Source: Porticoccus litoralis
GTDB lineage: Bacteria; Pseudomonadota; Gammaproteobacteria; Pseudomonadales; Porticoccaceae
NCBI RefSeq assembly: GCF_030676955.1
Contig: NZ_JAUUUU010000001.1
Span: 372,001 to 436,000 of the forward strand
Direction of reading: 5' to 3'
DNA length: 64,000 nt
Shown here: positions 7,403-15,548 of the stretch, piece after piece
Layout of the letters: each line of letters starts with the position of its first letter
Numbering within the stretch: the stretch's first letter is position 1
Notes under the pieces: generated by a model
Database searches by the model: none
The model's input: the letters and a program-made list of their open reading frames with translations, nothing else
What the model was told of the DNA's origin: nothing
Translations under genes and position numbers: made by a program

Positions 7403-8222
7403 TAGCCTTAACTCTTCGGTTTACCGTGGCCACGTTCTGCACCATCGTTGGCAGCCCAGACGTCACCGCTTTGTCTATCGGGTCTTTTCACTGTTAATCG
7501 ACCTGGACGAGTTGCCAACACTGCAACAACGTCTGCGCTGGTTATCGATCAACCGTTTCAATCTGTTTTCTTTTTACGAAAAAGACCATGGTGCAGGCAC
7601 CCCCGGGTTGAAGAACCATATCTACCAGCTGCTTAAAACGCGGGGTTACCCGGAAGCTTGCGGGAAGATTCAGCTACTCTGCTACCCGAGGATACTGGGA
7701 TATGTGTTCAACCCGCTGAGTGTTTATTTCTGCTTCGACAAGCAACAACAGCTGCGCGTCATTATTTATGAGGTGACCAACACCTTCGGCCAGCGTCATT
7801 GTTACCTGCTATCCGTAGAGGCATCCAGCAAGGATTCTTGGGTCAGGCAACAGAGCGATAAACAAATGTATGTCAGTCCCTTTATGCCCATGGACAGCCA
7901 TTATCGCTTCCGAATTCTCCCCCCGGACGGCGAACGCCTCGCAGTTTGTATCTACCAGGAACAATCCGCACCGAATGATCGTGAAGCCCACAAATTGTTT
8001 GCCAGTTTTAACGGCACCCACCATCCATTAACTAATAGAAGTCTACTGGCGCTCTTTATCCGCTACCCGCTCATGACCCTGAAAGTCATTGGCGGCATTC
8101 ATTGGGAAGCCCTGAGGTTGTGGATGAAGGGACTGAAACTGCAACCGGGACATGAGCACCACGACACCAACGCCATCAGCTGGCGAGACCAACAAGGAGA
8201 TATGCACCATGAAAAGTTCTGA
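7395..8222 (+). CDS. DUF1365 family protein
   Basis: A 275-residue protein of the DUF1365 (COG3496) family, function unproven. The start MPDSLNSSVYRGHVLHHRW is typical: the family opens with a Y.G.V.H.R..P..H.F.Y.V motif, here HHRWQPRRHRFVYRVF. Further family marks are LLCYPRILGYVFNPLSVYFC, with the YNPLSF-like core, and VTNTFGQRHCYLL. The ATG at 7395 has GGAG upstream and overlaps the preceding gene by 8 bases; the upstream in-frame start at 7326 is rejected because it lies deep in that gene. It is always found between a COG2907 oxidoreductase and a CFA-like methyltransferase, so a shared role in fatty acyl modification is likely. Confidence 0.9.
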   Translation: MPDSLNSSVYRGHVLHHRWQPRRHRFVYRVFSLLIDLDELPTLQQRLRWLSINRFNLFSFYEKDHGAGTPGLKNHIYQLLKTRGYPEACGKIQLLCYPRILGYVFNPLSVYFCFDKQQQLRVIIYEVTNTFGQRHCYLLSVEASSKDSWVRQQSDKQMYVSPFMPMDSHYRFRILPPDGERLAVCIYQEQSAPNDREAHKLFASFNGTHHPLTNRSLLALFIRYPLMTLKVIGGIHWEALRLWMKGLKLQPGHEHHDTNAISWRDQQGDMHHEKF

Positions 8223-9444
8223 GCTGACTGTGACGGGAATGATTCCAGAATCAGGCAAACGTCCAGACTCTATCGAATCCTTGCTGGTTGGCCATTTAGC
8301 GTCGCGACTGGACAGTTGCCAGGGGCAATTGACGTTGCAATTCCCCAGTGGTTTTCGCAAACGCTTTGGAAACGGGTCTCCCCAGGTTGAAGTGAGATTG
8401 CAATCATTGCGACCTTTGTTGCGACTTTTTCTGGGCGGCACCAATGGCTGGTCAGACAGCTATCTTCAAGGTGAATGGCACAGCAGCGACCTGACCGCAC
8501 TGGTTCGGTGGGCCCTGCTCAATGAACAACACCTCGGTAACGTTGCCTCTGCACGCTGGTTCAATAACCTGATATACAACATTTACCACTGGTGTCACCC
8601 CAATTCCCGCAGTGGAAGCCGTCGCAATATTGCCGCTCACTACGATCTCGGCAACAGCTTCTATGCACACTGGCTAGATCCGGGCATGACTTACTCTTCA
8701 GCCCTGTTCGATTCTGACGGGACCAGCCTCGAAGATGCCCAGTCCCTGAAATACAGCCGGATTATGGAGCTGTTGGCACCACAAACCGGTGATGACATTC
8801 TGGAAATCGGTTGCGGTTGGGGAGAGTTTGCACGGCAGTTGCTGGAGACCCATGACGTCAGTGTTCACGGTGTCACTCTTTCTAAAGAGCAACTGCAATG
8901 GGCGCAAGACAAGTTACACACGGCTGGTCTGGAACAACGGGCGGACATTACCCTCACGGATTATCGTGATATCCGGCAGCAGTATGATGGCGTGGTTTCC
9001 ATCGAAATGTTTGAGGCCGTCGGCCAAGCCCATTGGGATACCTTTTTCACCCAGTTGAAAGGCATGCTGAAACCTGGCGGTCGGGCGGTTCTGCAGATCA
9101 TCACCATTGATGACGATCGTTTTGCCGGTTATTCCAGACAGGCTGATTTTATCCAGCGCCATGTCTTTCCCGGCGGCATGTTGCCCAGCGTGGCGATCCT
9201 CAAGGAAAAATGCTCTCAGCATGGCTTTCGCCTAGCCCACCAACAAATGTTCGGCAAAGACTATGCCCGAACCCTGGCCTGCTGGCGTGACGCGTTTGAA
9301 AACACATGGCCGGAAATCACCAAACTGGGTTTTGACGAACGTTTCTACCGTCTGTGGCGTTACTACCTAAGTTACTGCGAAGGTGGTTTTGAAGAAGGCG
9401 CTATCGATGTGGGGTTGTTTGTTCTGGAACACGACGAGGCCTAA
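8209..9444 (+). CDS. Cyclopropane-fatty-acyl-phospholipid synthase family methyltransferase
   Basis: A 411-residue SAM-dependent methyltransferase of the CFA synthase family. The fold is seen in NIAAHYDLGNSFYAHWLD, then MTYSSALF, then the SAM motif ILEIGCGWGEFARQL, VHGVTLSKEQLQWA, VSIEMFEAVG and FPGGMLPS, all family landmarks; a Cys-rich YLSYCEGGF closes the protein. The enzymes transfer a methylene or methyl group to unsaturated phospholipid acyl chains. AAGGAG lies ten bases before the ATG at 8209, which overlaps DUF1365 by 14 bases, so translation is coupled. Because FAD oxidoreductase, DUF1365 and DUF2878 genes accompany it, the product may be a modified rather than simple cyclopropane fatty acid (inference). 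Confidence 0.92.
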   Translation: MKSSELTVTGMIPESGKRPDSIESLLVGHLASRLDSCQGQLTLQFPSGFRKRFGNGSPQVEVRLQSLRPLLRLFLGGTNGWSDSYLQGEWHSSDLTALVRWALLNEQHLGNVASARWFNNLIYNIYHWCHPNSRSGSRRNIAAHYDLGNSFYAHWLDPGMTYSSALFDSDGTSLEDAQSLKYSRIMELLAPQTGDDILEIGCGWGEFARQLLETHDVSVHGVTLSKEQLQWAQDKLHTAGLEQRADITLTDYRDIRQQYDGVVSIEMFEAVGQAHWDTFFTQLKGMLKPGGRAVLQIITIDDDRFAGYSRQADFIQRHVFPGGMLPSVAILKEKCSQHGFRLAHQQMFGKDYARTLACWRDAFENTWPEITKLGFDERFYRLWRYYLSYCEGGFEEGAIDVGLFVLEHDEA

Positions 9445-9460
9445 ACACGGGGCTGCCCAT

Positions 9461-9880
9461 TTAACCACGATAGGCTGTACGTTTTTTCAACCAGTGCATT
9501 AAGCGCCCAATAAGGGGCAGGCGCCCATACACTGCTGCACTGTCCCAAAAATCCTGGTGTCGTGCCACTCGACCATTGTCCGCTAAGACCAAACGGCTCG
9601 TACCCTGAAAAGTAAACTGGCCGGTGAGTTTGCTGCTGGCACTATAGGTCCAGTAAAGATGGGCAACCATGCCTTCCCGGGAAACCTCGTGCACCGTAAA
9701 GTGAATATCATCGAGGCGATCAAACATCTCATTGAGCAACGCCAGATAGTGATCAGCGCCAGTGATATCGTTGAAAGGGTCACTGAAATGAATGTCATCG
9801 CAGACCAGGTCCCGCAGTTGCCCGAGGTTGGCTGGGGATAACGTCTCGAGATGTGCGATGTAATGATCCAGTGAGCTCAT
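9461..9880 (-). CDS. NTF2/SnoaL-like protein
   Basis: A 139-residue protein counted from the ATG at 9880; a longer frame has only a GTG at 9910. The sequence reads like an NTF2/SnoaL cone: an N-terminal helix, DIHFSDPFNDITGADHYLALLNEMF, then strands IHFTVHEVSREGMVAHLYW and FQGTSRLVLADNGRVARHQDFWD. Members serve as small-ligand enzymes, such as isomerases or cyclases, or as binding proteins; the substrate is not readable. The gene converges with the CFA-like gene 16 bases away. NTF2-like genes are commonly seen beside RpoE-ChrR/CFA clusters, but I found no RpoE-type promoter in front of this one. Confidence 0.8.
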   Translation of the reverse strand: MSSLDHYIAHLETLSPANLGQLRDLVCDDIHFSDPFNDITGADHYLALLNEMFDRLDDIHFTVHEVSREGMVAHLYWTYSASSKLTGQFTFQGTSRLVLADNGRVARHQDFWDSAAVYGRLPLIGRLMHWLKKRTAYRG

Positions 9881-9953
9881 GACATGTTTCCAGAATGACT
9901 CTGTCAGCACCCTATCAGCTATTCCGGCCAGGTGAAACTCGAAACATACCCAT

Positions 9954-9979
9954 GAAAAAGGCCAGCCCGATGGCTGGCC
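9954..9979 (-). terminator. Rho-independent terminator after the comEA-like gene
   Basis: On the minus strand an 8-base stem GGCCAGCC / GGCTGGCC with an ATCG loop is followed by TTTTTC. It lies 20 bases after the comEA-like stop codon and closes the long minus-strand series that runs from gyrA. Confidence 0.85.
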
Positions 9980-9998
9980 GGTTGTGAACAGATCAGGG

Positions 9999-10310
9999 TT
10001 ACTTCAATGTCATTTTATCCCTGTTCTGCTCCATCACTTTTTCACCCACGCCTTTAACTTCCAGCAATTGCTCAAGGCTTGAAAAAGGACCATTGGCTTC
10101 ACGGTAGGCAACGATGGCCGCCGCACGTTTTTCACCGATGCCGGTTAACATCCCGGACAACTGCTCCGCTGTGGCGGTATTGATGTTGACGGTTTCTGTC
10201 TGGGCCATCTCCGATGATGACGTTTCAGCAGCGTACGCCAGCTGCCAGACAGGTAGTGACGTGACAGCAATCAACAATAGAACTTTGATCACGCGAATAA
10301 GCGCTTGCAT
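9999..10310 (-). CDS. ComEA-like helix-hairpin-helix protein, exported
   Basis: A 103-residue protein with a signal peptide (about residues 1-28, ending AYA-ET), then a short Ser/Thr linker and a ComEA-type double helix-hairpin-helix domain: VNINTATAEQLSGMLTGIGEKRAAAIVAYRE and FSSLEQLLEVKGVGEKVME. The hairpins carry the GIGEK and GVGEK loops that bind the DNA backbone. ComEA proteins bind incoming DNA in the periplasm during natural transformation, but single-domain relatives like this occur in many bacteria not known to be competent. I start at 10310 because AAGGAG lies six bases upstream. It follows pyrF by 65 bases and is closed by the terminator at 9954-9979. Confidence 0.88.
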   Translation of the reverse strand: MQALIRVIKVLLLIAVTSLPVWQLAYAAETSSSEMAQTETVNINTATAEQLSGMLTGIGEKRAAAIVAYREANGPFSSLEQLLEVKGVGEKVMEQNRDKMTLK

Positions 10311-10375
10311 AACGAGCTCCTTGTGCCGAGGCACTTCTGTTACAGATAAGCGGCACCCCATGTGCCGCGGTCCCA

Positions 10376-11074
10376 TTATGTCGAAATTTCAGAATTGATG
10401 GCAAGAAGAGTGGCAACGGGATCCGAAGCCTGGGTAATCGGGCGGCCAATCACCAGATAACTGCTGCCATTGGCAATGGCATCGGTAGGTGTCACAACAC
10501 GGCGCTGATCATCCCCCGCTGCAGCTGCAGGGCGAATACCAGGAGTCACCAGAGTAAAGGTCTCTCCCAATGCCCGACGCAAGCCCTGTGCTTCCATGGC
10601 AGAACAGACCACACCATCCATACCGGATGACTGCGCAAGAGATGCCAAGCGCAATACCTGCTCCTCGGGGCTGCATTGAATGCCAATCTCAGCCAGGTCT
10701 TCTTCGGCAAAACTGGTCAATACCGTGACAGCTATCAACAGCATGTTACTGTTAGTCTGCTCCAGCACTTCTCGCGCGTCTTCCATCATGCGCCGCCCCC
10801 CCGATGCATGGACATCTGTCATCCATACACCCATATCTGCTGCTACTCTTACGGCTTTGGCAACAGTGTTGGGAATATCGTGATACTTGAGGTCAAGAAA
10901 GACGTCATATCCCCGGCCTACAAGGCCGGAAACAAATTCCGGACCGGATTGTGTAAACAGCTCTTTACCCACCTTCAGCTTGCAGAGTTCAGGGGACACA
11001 CTATCCACAAACTTCTGTGCCGATGCGGCCGAGTTGTAATCCAGAGCAACAATTACTTTACTGTCGTTATTCAT
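10376..11074 (-). CDS. pyrF: Orotidine 5'-phosphate decarboxylase
   Basis: A 232-residue TIM-barrel enzyme that converts OMP to UMP in de novo pyrimidine synthesis. It has the start KVIVALDY, the catalytic Lys/Asp cluster FLDLKYHDIPNTVAKAV, DVHASGG, and TPGIRPAAAAGDDQRRVVTP with the terminal phosphate-binding GSSYLVIGRPI. The length is standard. It lies 35 bases behind lapB, the same order as in E. coli and Pseudomonas. Confidence 0.97.
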   Translation of the reverse strand: MNNDSKVIVALDYNSAASAQKFVDSVSPELCKLKVGKELFTQSGPEFVSGLVGRGYDVFLDLKYHDIPNTVAKAVRVAADMGVWMTDVHASGGRRMMEDAREVLEQTNSNMLLIAVTVLTSFAEEDLAEIGIQCSPEEQVLRLASLAQSSGMDGVVCSAMEAQGLRRALGETFTLVTPGIRPAAAAGDDQRRVVTPTDAIANGSSYLVIGRPITQASDPVATLLAINSEIST

Positions 11075-11109
11075 TGATTATCTCGTCATTTTCGTAATAT
11101 CCGGGTGTA

Positions 11110-12300
11110 CTACTCACCCTCAATTCCCCTCAGCGGGCGAACGGTTTCCCAATGCTGGCACTGGGGACAAAGCCAGTGCAAGTGCGAACCTTTGAATCCA
11201 CATTGTATGCAGCGGTATGCCGGATTCCTCTCGATCAGCGCACTCAAAGTATGCTTAAACAATTCAAGATGACGACCGACGGCGCCCTCCGAGGGCCAAT
11301 AGAAGCCCAATAGCGCATTTAACCCTTTCAGAGATGGGTGACGCTCCAGATAGTCCCCCAGAAAACTGATGGCAGCTTCATCGCCTTGCTGTACCGCGAT
11401 CTCTTCAGCCACCATGTTCAGGAGGCTGGCACTGGGATACTTTTCCAGCCAACCGGATAACTGGCGAAGCAGGCCCGACTTATCCTCCAGAGCCTGATAA
11501 CAGTCCCTGACAGGCGACAATATTTCGGTCAGGAACTCCGGCTGCTGGTCCGGTACTGCCAGATAACGCTTCAATGCCAGAGAGTGATTATTGGCCAGTC
11601 CTTCCAGCTTGCCCCATAACATACTGGCACGCGATGAATTGCGGTTGAACTTGAGAGCCGACTTGAGATGACCCCGCGCTTCCAGCAGGTCACCTCCTGC
11701 CATGGCCCTAAGTGCCAGCTCACAGCAGAAATTGGCCTGTTCTATCCCCAACCCTTCAGGCGTGCGACCAAAACGCTTCTTGTCCATCATGCTAGCCGCA
11801 CGAATGGCTTTCTCCCACTCCTTTTCATGACGGTAGATATCGATCAGATGAAGTAACGAAGACTGTCTGAATCCACCGCTTTCATCATCCACCAAGTCAA
11901 GAAACAACCGCTCTGCTCGGTCAAACAGACCGGCTTTTAAAAAGTCTCGACCCAGCTCCAGGCGGGCCTGCCGCAGCTGCTGGCCAGTGAGGTTGGGACG
12001 GGATAATAGATTCTGGTGAACACGGATCGCGCGCTCCGTCTCTCCCCGCTGTCGCATGATATTGCCCAGCGCCAGGTGGGTTTCAAGGGTCGCAGGAGTC
12101 ACATCAACCGAACGGATAAAGGTATCAATGGCCTGGTCCGGTTGTTCATTTAACAGGAAGTTGATGCCCTGAAAATAGTGCTGGGCAAGCTGACTACTGG
12201 CCTCCTTAGCACGGCCCCTACGTACACCGTAGAGGTACCCTGCATACCAGCAAAGTGCGGATAACAGAATAAGGGGAACAGCATACGTGAGTTCGTACAT
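11110..12300 (-). CDS. lapB: Lipopolysaccharide assembly protein B (TPR and rubredoxin-like)
   Basis: A 396-residue inner-membrane-anchored protein that in E. coli works with FtsH to control LpxC level and so LPS synthesis. Residues 1-22 form a single membrane anchor (YAVPLILLSALCWYAGYLYG). The cytoplasmic part is an array of TPR helices (such as AIDTFIRSVDVTPATLETHLALGNI), and the C-terminus is a rubredoxin-like metal knuckle with CIQCGF and LCPQCQHW. Length and order of parts match LapB/YciM. It lies 15 bases behind lapA and ahead of pyrF, the usual order. Confidence 0.95.
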   Translation of the reverse strand: MYELTYAVPLILLSALCWYAGYLYGVRRGRAKEASSQLAQHYFQGINFLLNEQPDQAIDTFIRSVDVTPATLETHLALGNIMRQRGETERAIRVHQNLLSRPNLTGQQLRQARLELGRDFLKAGLFDRAERLFLDLVDDESGGFRQSSLLHLIDIYRHEKEWEKAIRAASMMDKKRFGRTPEGLGIEQANFCCELALRAMAGGDLLEARGHLKSALKFNRNSSRASMLWGKLEGLANNHSLALKRYLAVPDQQPEFLTEILSPVRDCYQALEDKSGLLRQLSGWLEKYPSASLLNMVAEEIAVQQGDEAAISFLGDYLERHPSLKGLNALLGFYWPSEGAVGRHLELFKHTLSALIERNPAYRCIQCGFKGSHLHWLCPQCQHWETVRPLRGIEGE

Positions 12301-12315
12301 CGGGTACGGATGGGC

Positions 12316-12600
12316 CTATGGATTTTCTTGGGTCTTGACCAGGCGCTGTTTCGTCAATTGCTTGTTTAACCGGTAGGCACGCCGCTTAACACGCAACAGT
12401 GCCGGCAGGCTGACAATAATACCCAGTAGGCATCCTACAGATACCGCCAGCAACAACCACAAGCCGGATGGCATCGGGCCCAGGGAATATCCCAAAAGCA
12501 CCATGGAAATAGGTTCCGGGTTGGCGAGCACTATCGACAAGCCAAGAAGTATAGCTAACACGCAGACAAGCAATATCCAGAGTTTTTTCAGCAGTGCCAT
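12316..12600 (-). CDS. lapA: Lipopolysaccharide assembly protein A (DUF1049)
   Basis: A 94-residue membrane protein counted from the ATG at 12600, which has GAGG nine bases upstream; the upstream frame start lies inside the terminator hairpin. Two hydrophobic segments, WILLVCVLAILLGLSIVLAN and LWLLLAVSVGCLLGIIVSL, flank a short loop containing NPEPISMVLLGY, followed by a basic tail, as in LapA/YciS. In E. coli LapA assists LapB and interacts with the LPS control machinery. It lies directly before lapB. Confidence 0.92.
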   Translation of the reverse strand: MALLKKLWILLVCVLAILLGLSIVLANPEPISMVLLGYSLGPMPSGLWLLLAVSVGCLLGIIVSLPALLRVKRRAYRLNKQLTKQRLVKTQENP

Positions 12601-12611
12601 AACGTCCTCAT

Positions 12612-12641
12612 AAAAAAACGGCAAGTACGAAGCCTTGCCGT
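12612..12641 (-). terminator. Rho-independent terminator between ihfB and lapA
   Basis: On the minus strand the stem ACGGCAAG / CTTGCCGT with an 8-base loop is followed by a run of T (12618-12612). It lies 60 bases after ihfB and only 12 bases before the lapA start, so it may let part of the transcription through to lapAB. Confidence 0.75.
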
Positions 12642-12700
12642 TTATTGTAACCAAACTCTCGAGATTCAGCCCCGGTTATTGTAAGGCAGAACACCTATGC

Positions 12701-12991
12701 TCAACTTGTCAGGCTGTCGTTTACCCGTTCGCGTAATTCCTTGCCTGGCTTAAAGTACGGCACATACTTGCCGGACAGCTTCACAGAGTCACCGGTTTTA
12801 GGGTTTCTTCCCACTCTGGGTGCCCGGTAATGCAGGCAAAAACTGCCGAAACCCCGAATTTCAATACGGTCGTTATTAACCAGCGCCTGGGTCATACGTT
12901 CAAGGATCATTTTCACTGCCAACTCCACATCTTTGGGAGGCAACTGATCCTGCTGACTGACAATATGGTCAATTAATTCTGATTTTGTCAT
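12701..12991 (-). CDS. ihfB: Integration host factor, beta subunit
   Basis: A 96-residue DNA-bending protein of the HU/IHF family. The start MTKSELIDHIV and the line DRIEIRGFGSFCLHYRAPRVGRNPKTG with SGKYVPYFKPGKELRERVN are diagnostic for IHF-beta, including the Pro of the RNP loop that intercalates into DNA. It pairs with IHF-alpha, which is not in this window. It follows rpsA, as is usual in Gammaproteobacteria. Confidence 0.97.
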   Translation of the reverse strand: MTKSELIDHIVSQQDQLPPKDVELAVKMILERMTQALVNNDRIEIRGFGSFCLHYRAPRVGRNPKTGDSVKLSGKYVPYFKPGKELRERVNDSLTS

Positions 12992-13014
12992 AACTACCTG
13001 AGTTTAAAGTAGAA

Positions 13015-13038
13015 AGGGGTAATGTTTCCATTACCCCT
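13015..13038 (-). terminator. Stem-loop after rpsA with GAAA tetraloop
   Basis: A perfect 10-base stem AGGGGTAATG / CATTACCCCT closes on a four-base loop that reads GAAA on the transcribed (minus) strand. It starts 10 bases after the rpsA stop. Only an imperfect T tract follows (TTCTACTTT), so it may act as a partial terminator or as a 3' end that protects the rpsA message from decay. Confidence 0.6.
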
Positions 13039-13047
13039 ATCTAACCA

Positions 13048-14730
13048 TTACTTCTCTTTCGTGTCCATCTGTGCCTTGATCAAATCACCGATAGTCGTCG
13101 GCGCGATGTTATCGGCCTCTGATTTACGGTGCTCTTTGATCGCAGCCTTCTCTTCAGCAACGTCTTTAGCTTTAACGGAAAGATTGATAGCGCGGTTCTT
13201 GCGATCCACGTTAACGATCTTCGCTTCCACTTCGTCACCAACATTCAGGACATTACGGGCATCTTCAACTTTGTCACGAGACAGCTCGGAAGCCTTCAGC
13301 TGGCCTTCCACTTCGCCACTGAGAGTAATGGTTGCGCTCTTGGCATCCACTTCTTTCACGATACCGGTCACGATTGTGCCCTTGTCATTCTCAGCAACAT
13401 AGCTGGAGAACGGATCGTCAGACAGTTGTTTCATACCCAGTGAAATACGCTCTCTTTCCGGATCAATGGAAAGAATAACGGTTTCCACTTCATCGCCTTT
13501 CTTGAAGTTGCGTACTGCATCTTCACCGGTTTCGTTCCAGGAGATGTCGGACAGGTGAACCAGACCATCGATGCCACCGTTCAGACCGATAAAGATACCG
13601 AAGTCTGTGATGGACTTGATGTTACCGGCGATTTTCTCACCTTTGCTGTGCAGTGAAGCAAACTCATCCCAAGGATTAACATGACACTGTTTGATACCCA
13701 GGGAGATACGACGACGCTCTTCGTCGATATCGAGAACCATGACATCAACTTCATCGCCCAACTGAACCACTTTGGAGGGGTGGATGTTCTTGTTGGTCCA
13801 GTCCATTTCAGAGACGTGAACCAGACCTTCCACACCATCTTCCAACTCAGCAAAACAGCCGTAATCCGTCAGGTTGGTAACCACAGCCTTGACGCGGGCA
13901 CCTTCAGGGTAACGACCGGAGATATCAGCCCAGGGATCTTCACCCATTTGTTTCATACCCAGAGATACGCGGCTGCGCTCACGGTCAAACTTGAGTACTT
14001 TCACATCAATTTCGTCACCGACATTGACGATCTCGCTGGGATGCTTGATGCGCTTCCAGGACATGTCAGTGATGTGCAGCAGACCATCGATACCACCCAG
14101 GTCTACAAAGGCACCGTAGTCGGTGAGGTTCTTGACGATACCCTTCAGGGTCACGCCTTCTTCCAGTTTCGCCAGCAGCTCATCACGTTCTTCCGTGTTC
14201 ACCTGCTCCATCACGGCGCGGCGTGAAACCACGACGTTGTTGCGTTTCTGATCCAGCTTGATGACTTTGAATTCGAGGGGTTTGTCTTCCAGATGTGCGG
14301 TGTCGCGAATCGGACGCACGTCTACCAGAGAACCGGGCAGGAAGGCACGCAGGCCATTAATATCAACAGTGAAGCCACCTTTGACTTTGCCACTGATAAC
14401 ACCCTTAACCACTTCATCTGCCTTATGGGCAGCTTCCAGCTCAATCCAGGATTCAGCGCGACGGGCTTTTTCACGGGACAGGCGGGTAGCGCCAAAACCA
14501 TCTTCCACAGCTTCCAGAGCTACCTGGACTTCATCGCCGATAGCGAGATGGATTTCACCATCGTCGTCCAAGAATTGGCTTTTGGGGATAACACCTTCAG
14601 ATTTCAGGCCCGCGTGAACGGTTACCCAGTCTTTGTCGATATCAATGACAACACCAGTCACGATGGAGCCGGTGCTCATTTCGACGGTCTTCAAGCTTTC
14701 TTCAAAAAGTTCTGCGAAACTCTCGCTCAT
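13048..14730 (-). CDS. rpsA: 30S ribosomal protein S1
   Basis: A 560-residue protein with six S1 RNA-binding repeats. Repeats 1-2 start at TGSIVTGVVIDIDKDWVTVH and VKGVISGKVKGGFTVDINGL. Repeats 3-6 carry the regular pattern DYGAFVDLGGIDGLLHITDM, DYGCFAELEDGVEGLVHVSE, DFGIFIGLNGGIDGLVHLSD and a more divergent last copy at VTGIVKEVDAKSATITL. The start MSESFAELFEESL is the usual gammaproteobacterial one. S1 brings mRNA to the 30S subunit and represses its own translation. The gene follows cmk and precedes ihfB, the standard order. Confidence 0.98.
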   Translation of the reverse strand: MSESFAELFEESLKTVEMSTGSIVTGVVIDIDKDWVTVHAGLKSEGVIPKSQFLDDDGEIHLAIGDEVQVALEAVEDGFGATRLSREKARRAESWIELEAAHKADEVVKGVISGKVKGGFTVDINGLRAFLPGSLVDVRPIRDTAHLEDKPLEFKVIKLDQKRNNVVVSRRAVMEQVNTEERDELLAKLEEGVTLKGIVKNLTDYGAFVDLGGIDGLLHITDMSWKRIKHPSEIVNVGDEIDVKVLKFDRERSRVSLGMKQMGEDPWADISGRYPEGARVKAVVTNLTDYGCFAELEDGVEGLVHVSEMDWTNKNIHPSKVVQLGDEVDVMVLDIDEERRRISLGIKQCHVNPWDEFASLHSKGEKIAGNIKSITDFGIFIGLNGGIDGLVHLSDISWNETGEDAVRNFKKGDEVETVILSIDPERERISLGMKQLSDDPFSSYVAENDKGTIVTGIVKEVDAKSATITLSGEVEGQLKASELSRDKVEDARNVLNVGDEVEAKIVNVDRKNRAINLSVKAKDVAEEKAAIKEHRKSEADNIAPTTIGDLIKAQMDTKEK

Positions 14731-14747
14731 TGAGATTTACCTGTGAT

Positions 14748-14768
14748 AAAAAACGAGTCGTTAGACTC
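14748..14768 (-). promoter_or_regulatory. Short stem-loop with T tract in the rpsA leader
   Basis: In the 119-base gap between cmk and rpsA the minus strand reads GAGTC TAAC GACTC G and then TTTTTT, ending 17 bases before the rpsA start. The stem has only 5 bases, so this is either a weak terminator after cmk or part of the leader structure by which S1 controls its own translation. Confidence 0.35.
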
Positions 14769-14849
14769 TCAAACCGCACTACCAGTCATGCGGGCTGTTG
14801 GTTTCAGGGCAACACAGCGCGTATCTGGTGAAACGCTGCGAATCCCGGT

Positions 14850-15548
14850 TTATTGCGGCAGATCAATACCATTGGCGGTCACGTGATCTACAACTTTTTG
14901 CAATACCTCATCGATGCTCATGCCAGTACTGTCCAGCAGAATGGCATTGGCGGCGGGAACCATCGGTGACACCTTGCGGTTCATATCCCGCTCATCCCGC
15001 TTGCGCACCCGCTCGACGAGGGCGGCAAGGCTAACACTTTCCCCCTTATCAATCAACTGGTTATAGCGTCTCTCAGCTCTCTCCTCGGGGCTGGCTGTGA
15101 GGAAAATTTTGGCATCGGCATCGGTAAAAACAACCGTCCCCATATCGCGACCATCGGCCACCAGTCCCGGCATGACTGCAAATGCTCTTTGACGTTGCAG
15201 CAACGCTGTCCGCACTTCAGGAAAGGCAGCGACCAATGAGGCCTCAGTGCCCACACTTTCCGTGCGAATCAGGGAACTGACATCTTCACCTTCCAGCATC
15301 ACCCGAGGGGCATCACCGTTATCCTGGGTGCGGAAGGAAATATCCATATGAGCCGCCAACACTGCCAGGGATTCGACATTGTCGAAGGCCACGCCGTGGC
15401 GTTTTGCGGCCAGGGCCAGCAAGCGATAAAGTGCCCCGCTATCCAGATAGTGGTAACCGAGCCTGGCTGCCAGCAATTGGCAGATCGTGCCCTTACCCGA
15501 CCCGCTGGGTCCATCAATGGTTATTACGGGGACCTTTTTTTCAATCAT
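14850..15548 (-). CDS. cmk: Cytidylate kinase
   Basis: A 232-residue kinase that phosphorylates CMP and dCMP. It has the P-loop ITIDGPSGSGKGTICQLLA, then YLDSGALYRLLAL, the CMP-binding VADGRDMGTVVF and the lid region ASPEERAERRYNQL...RDERDMNRKVSPM. Its ATG overlaps the stop of the tyrA/aroA fusion by 4 bases, so translation is coupled. The position between aroA and rpsA is conserved in Gammaproteobacteria. Confidence 0.97.
   Translation of the reverse strand: MIEKKVPVITIDGPSGSGKGTICQLLAARLGYHYLDSGALYRLLALAAKRHGVAFDNVESLAVLAAHMDISFRTQDNGDAPRVMLEGEDVSSLIRTESVGTEASLVAAFPEVRTALLQRQRAFAVMPGLVADGRDMGTVVFTDADAKIFLTASPEERAERRYNQLIDKGESVSLAALVERVRKRDERDMNRKVSPMVPAANAILLDSTGMSIDEVLQKVVDHVTANGIDLPQ

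Noticed and set aside
9881..9998. RpoE-type promoter for the NTF2-like gene
   Set aside because: A TGATCT is present on the minus strand, but the sequence 16 bases on is CCATCG and the terminator at 9954-9979 lies between it and the gene.
13681..14226. A 181-codon plus-strand frame in rpsA
   Set aside because: Arises from the periodic S1 repeats read in the antisense direction.
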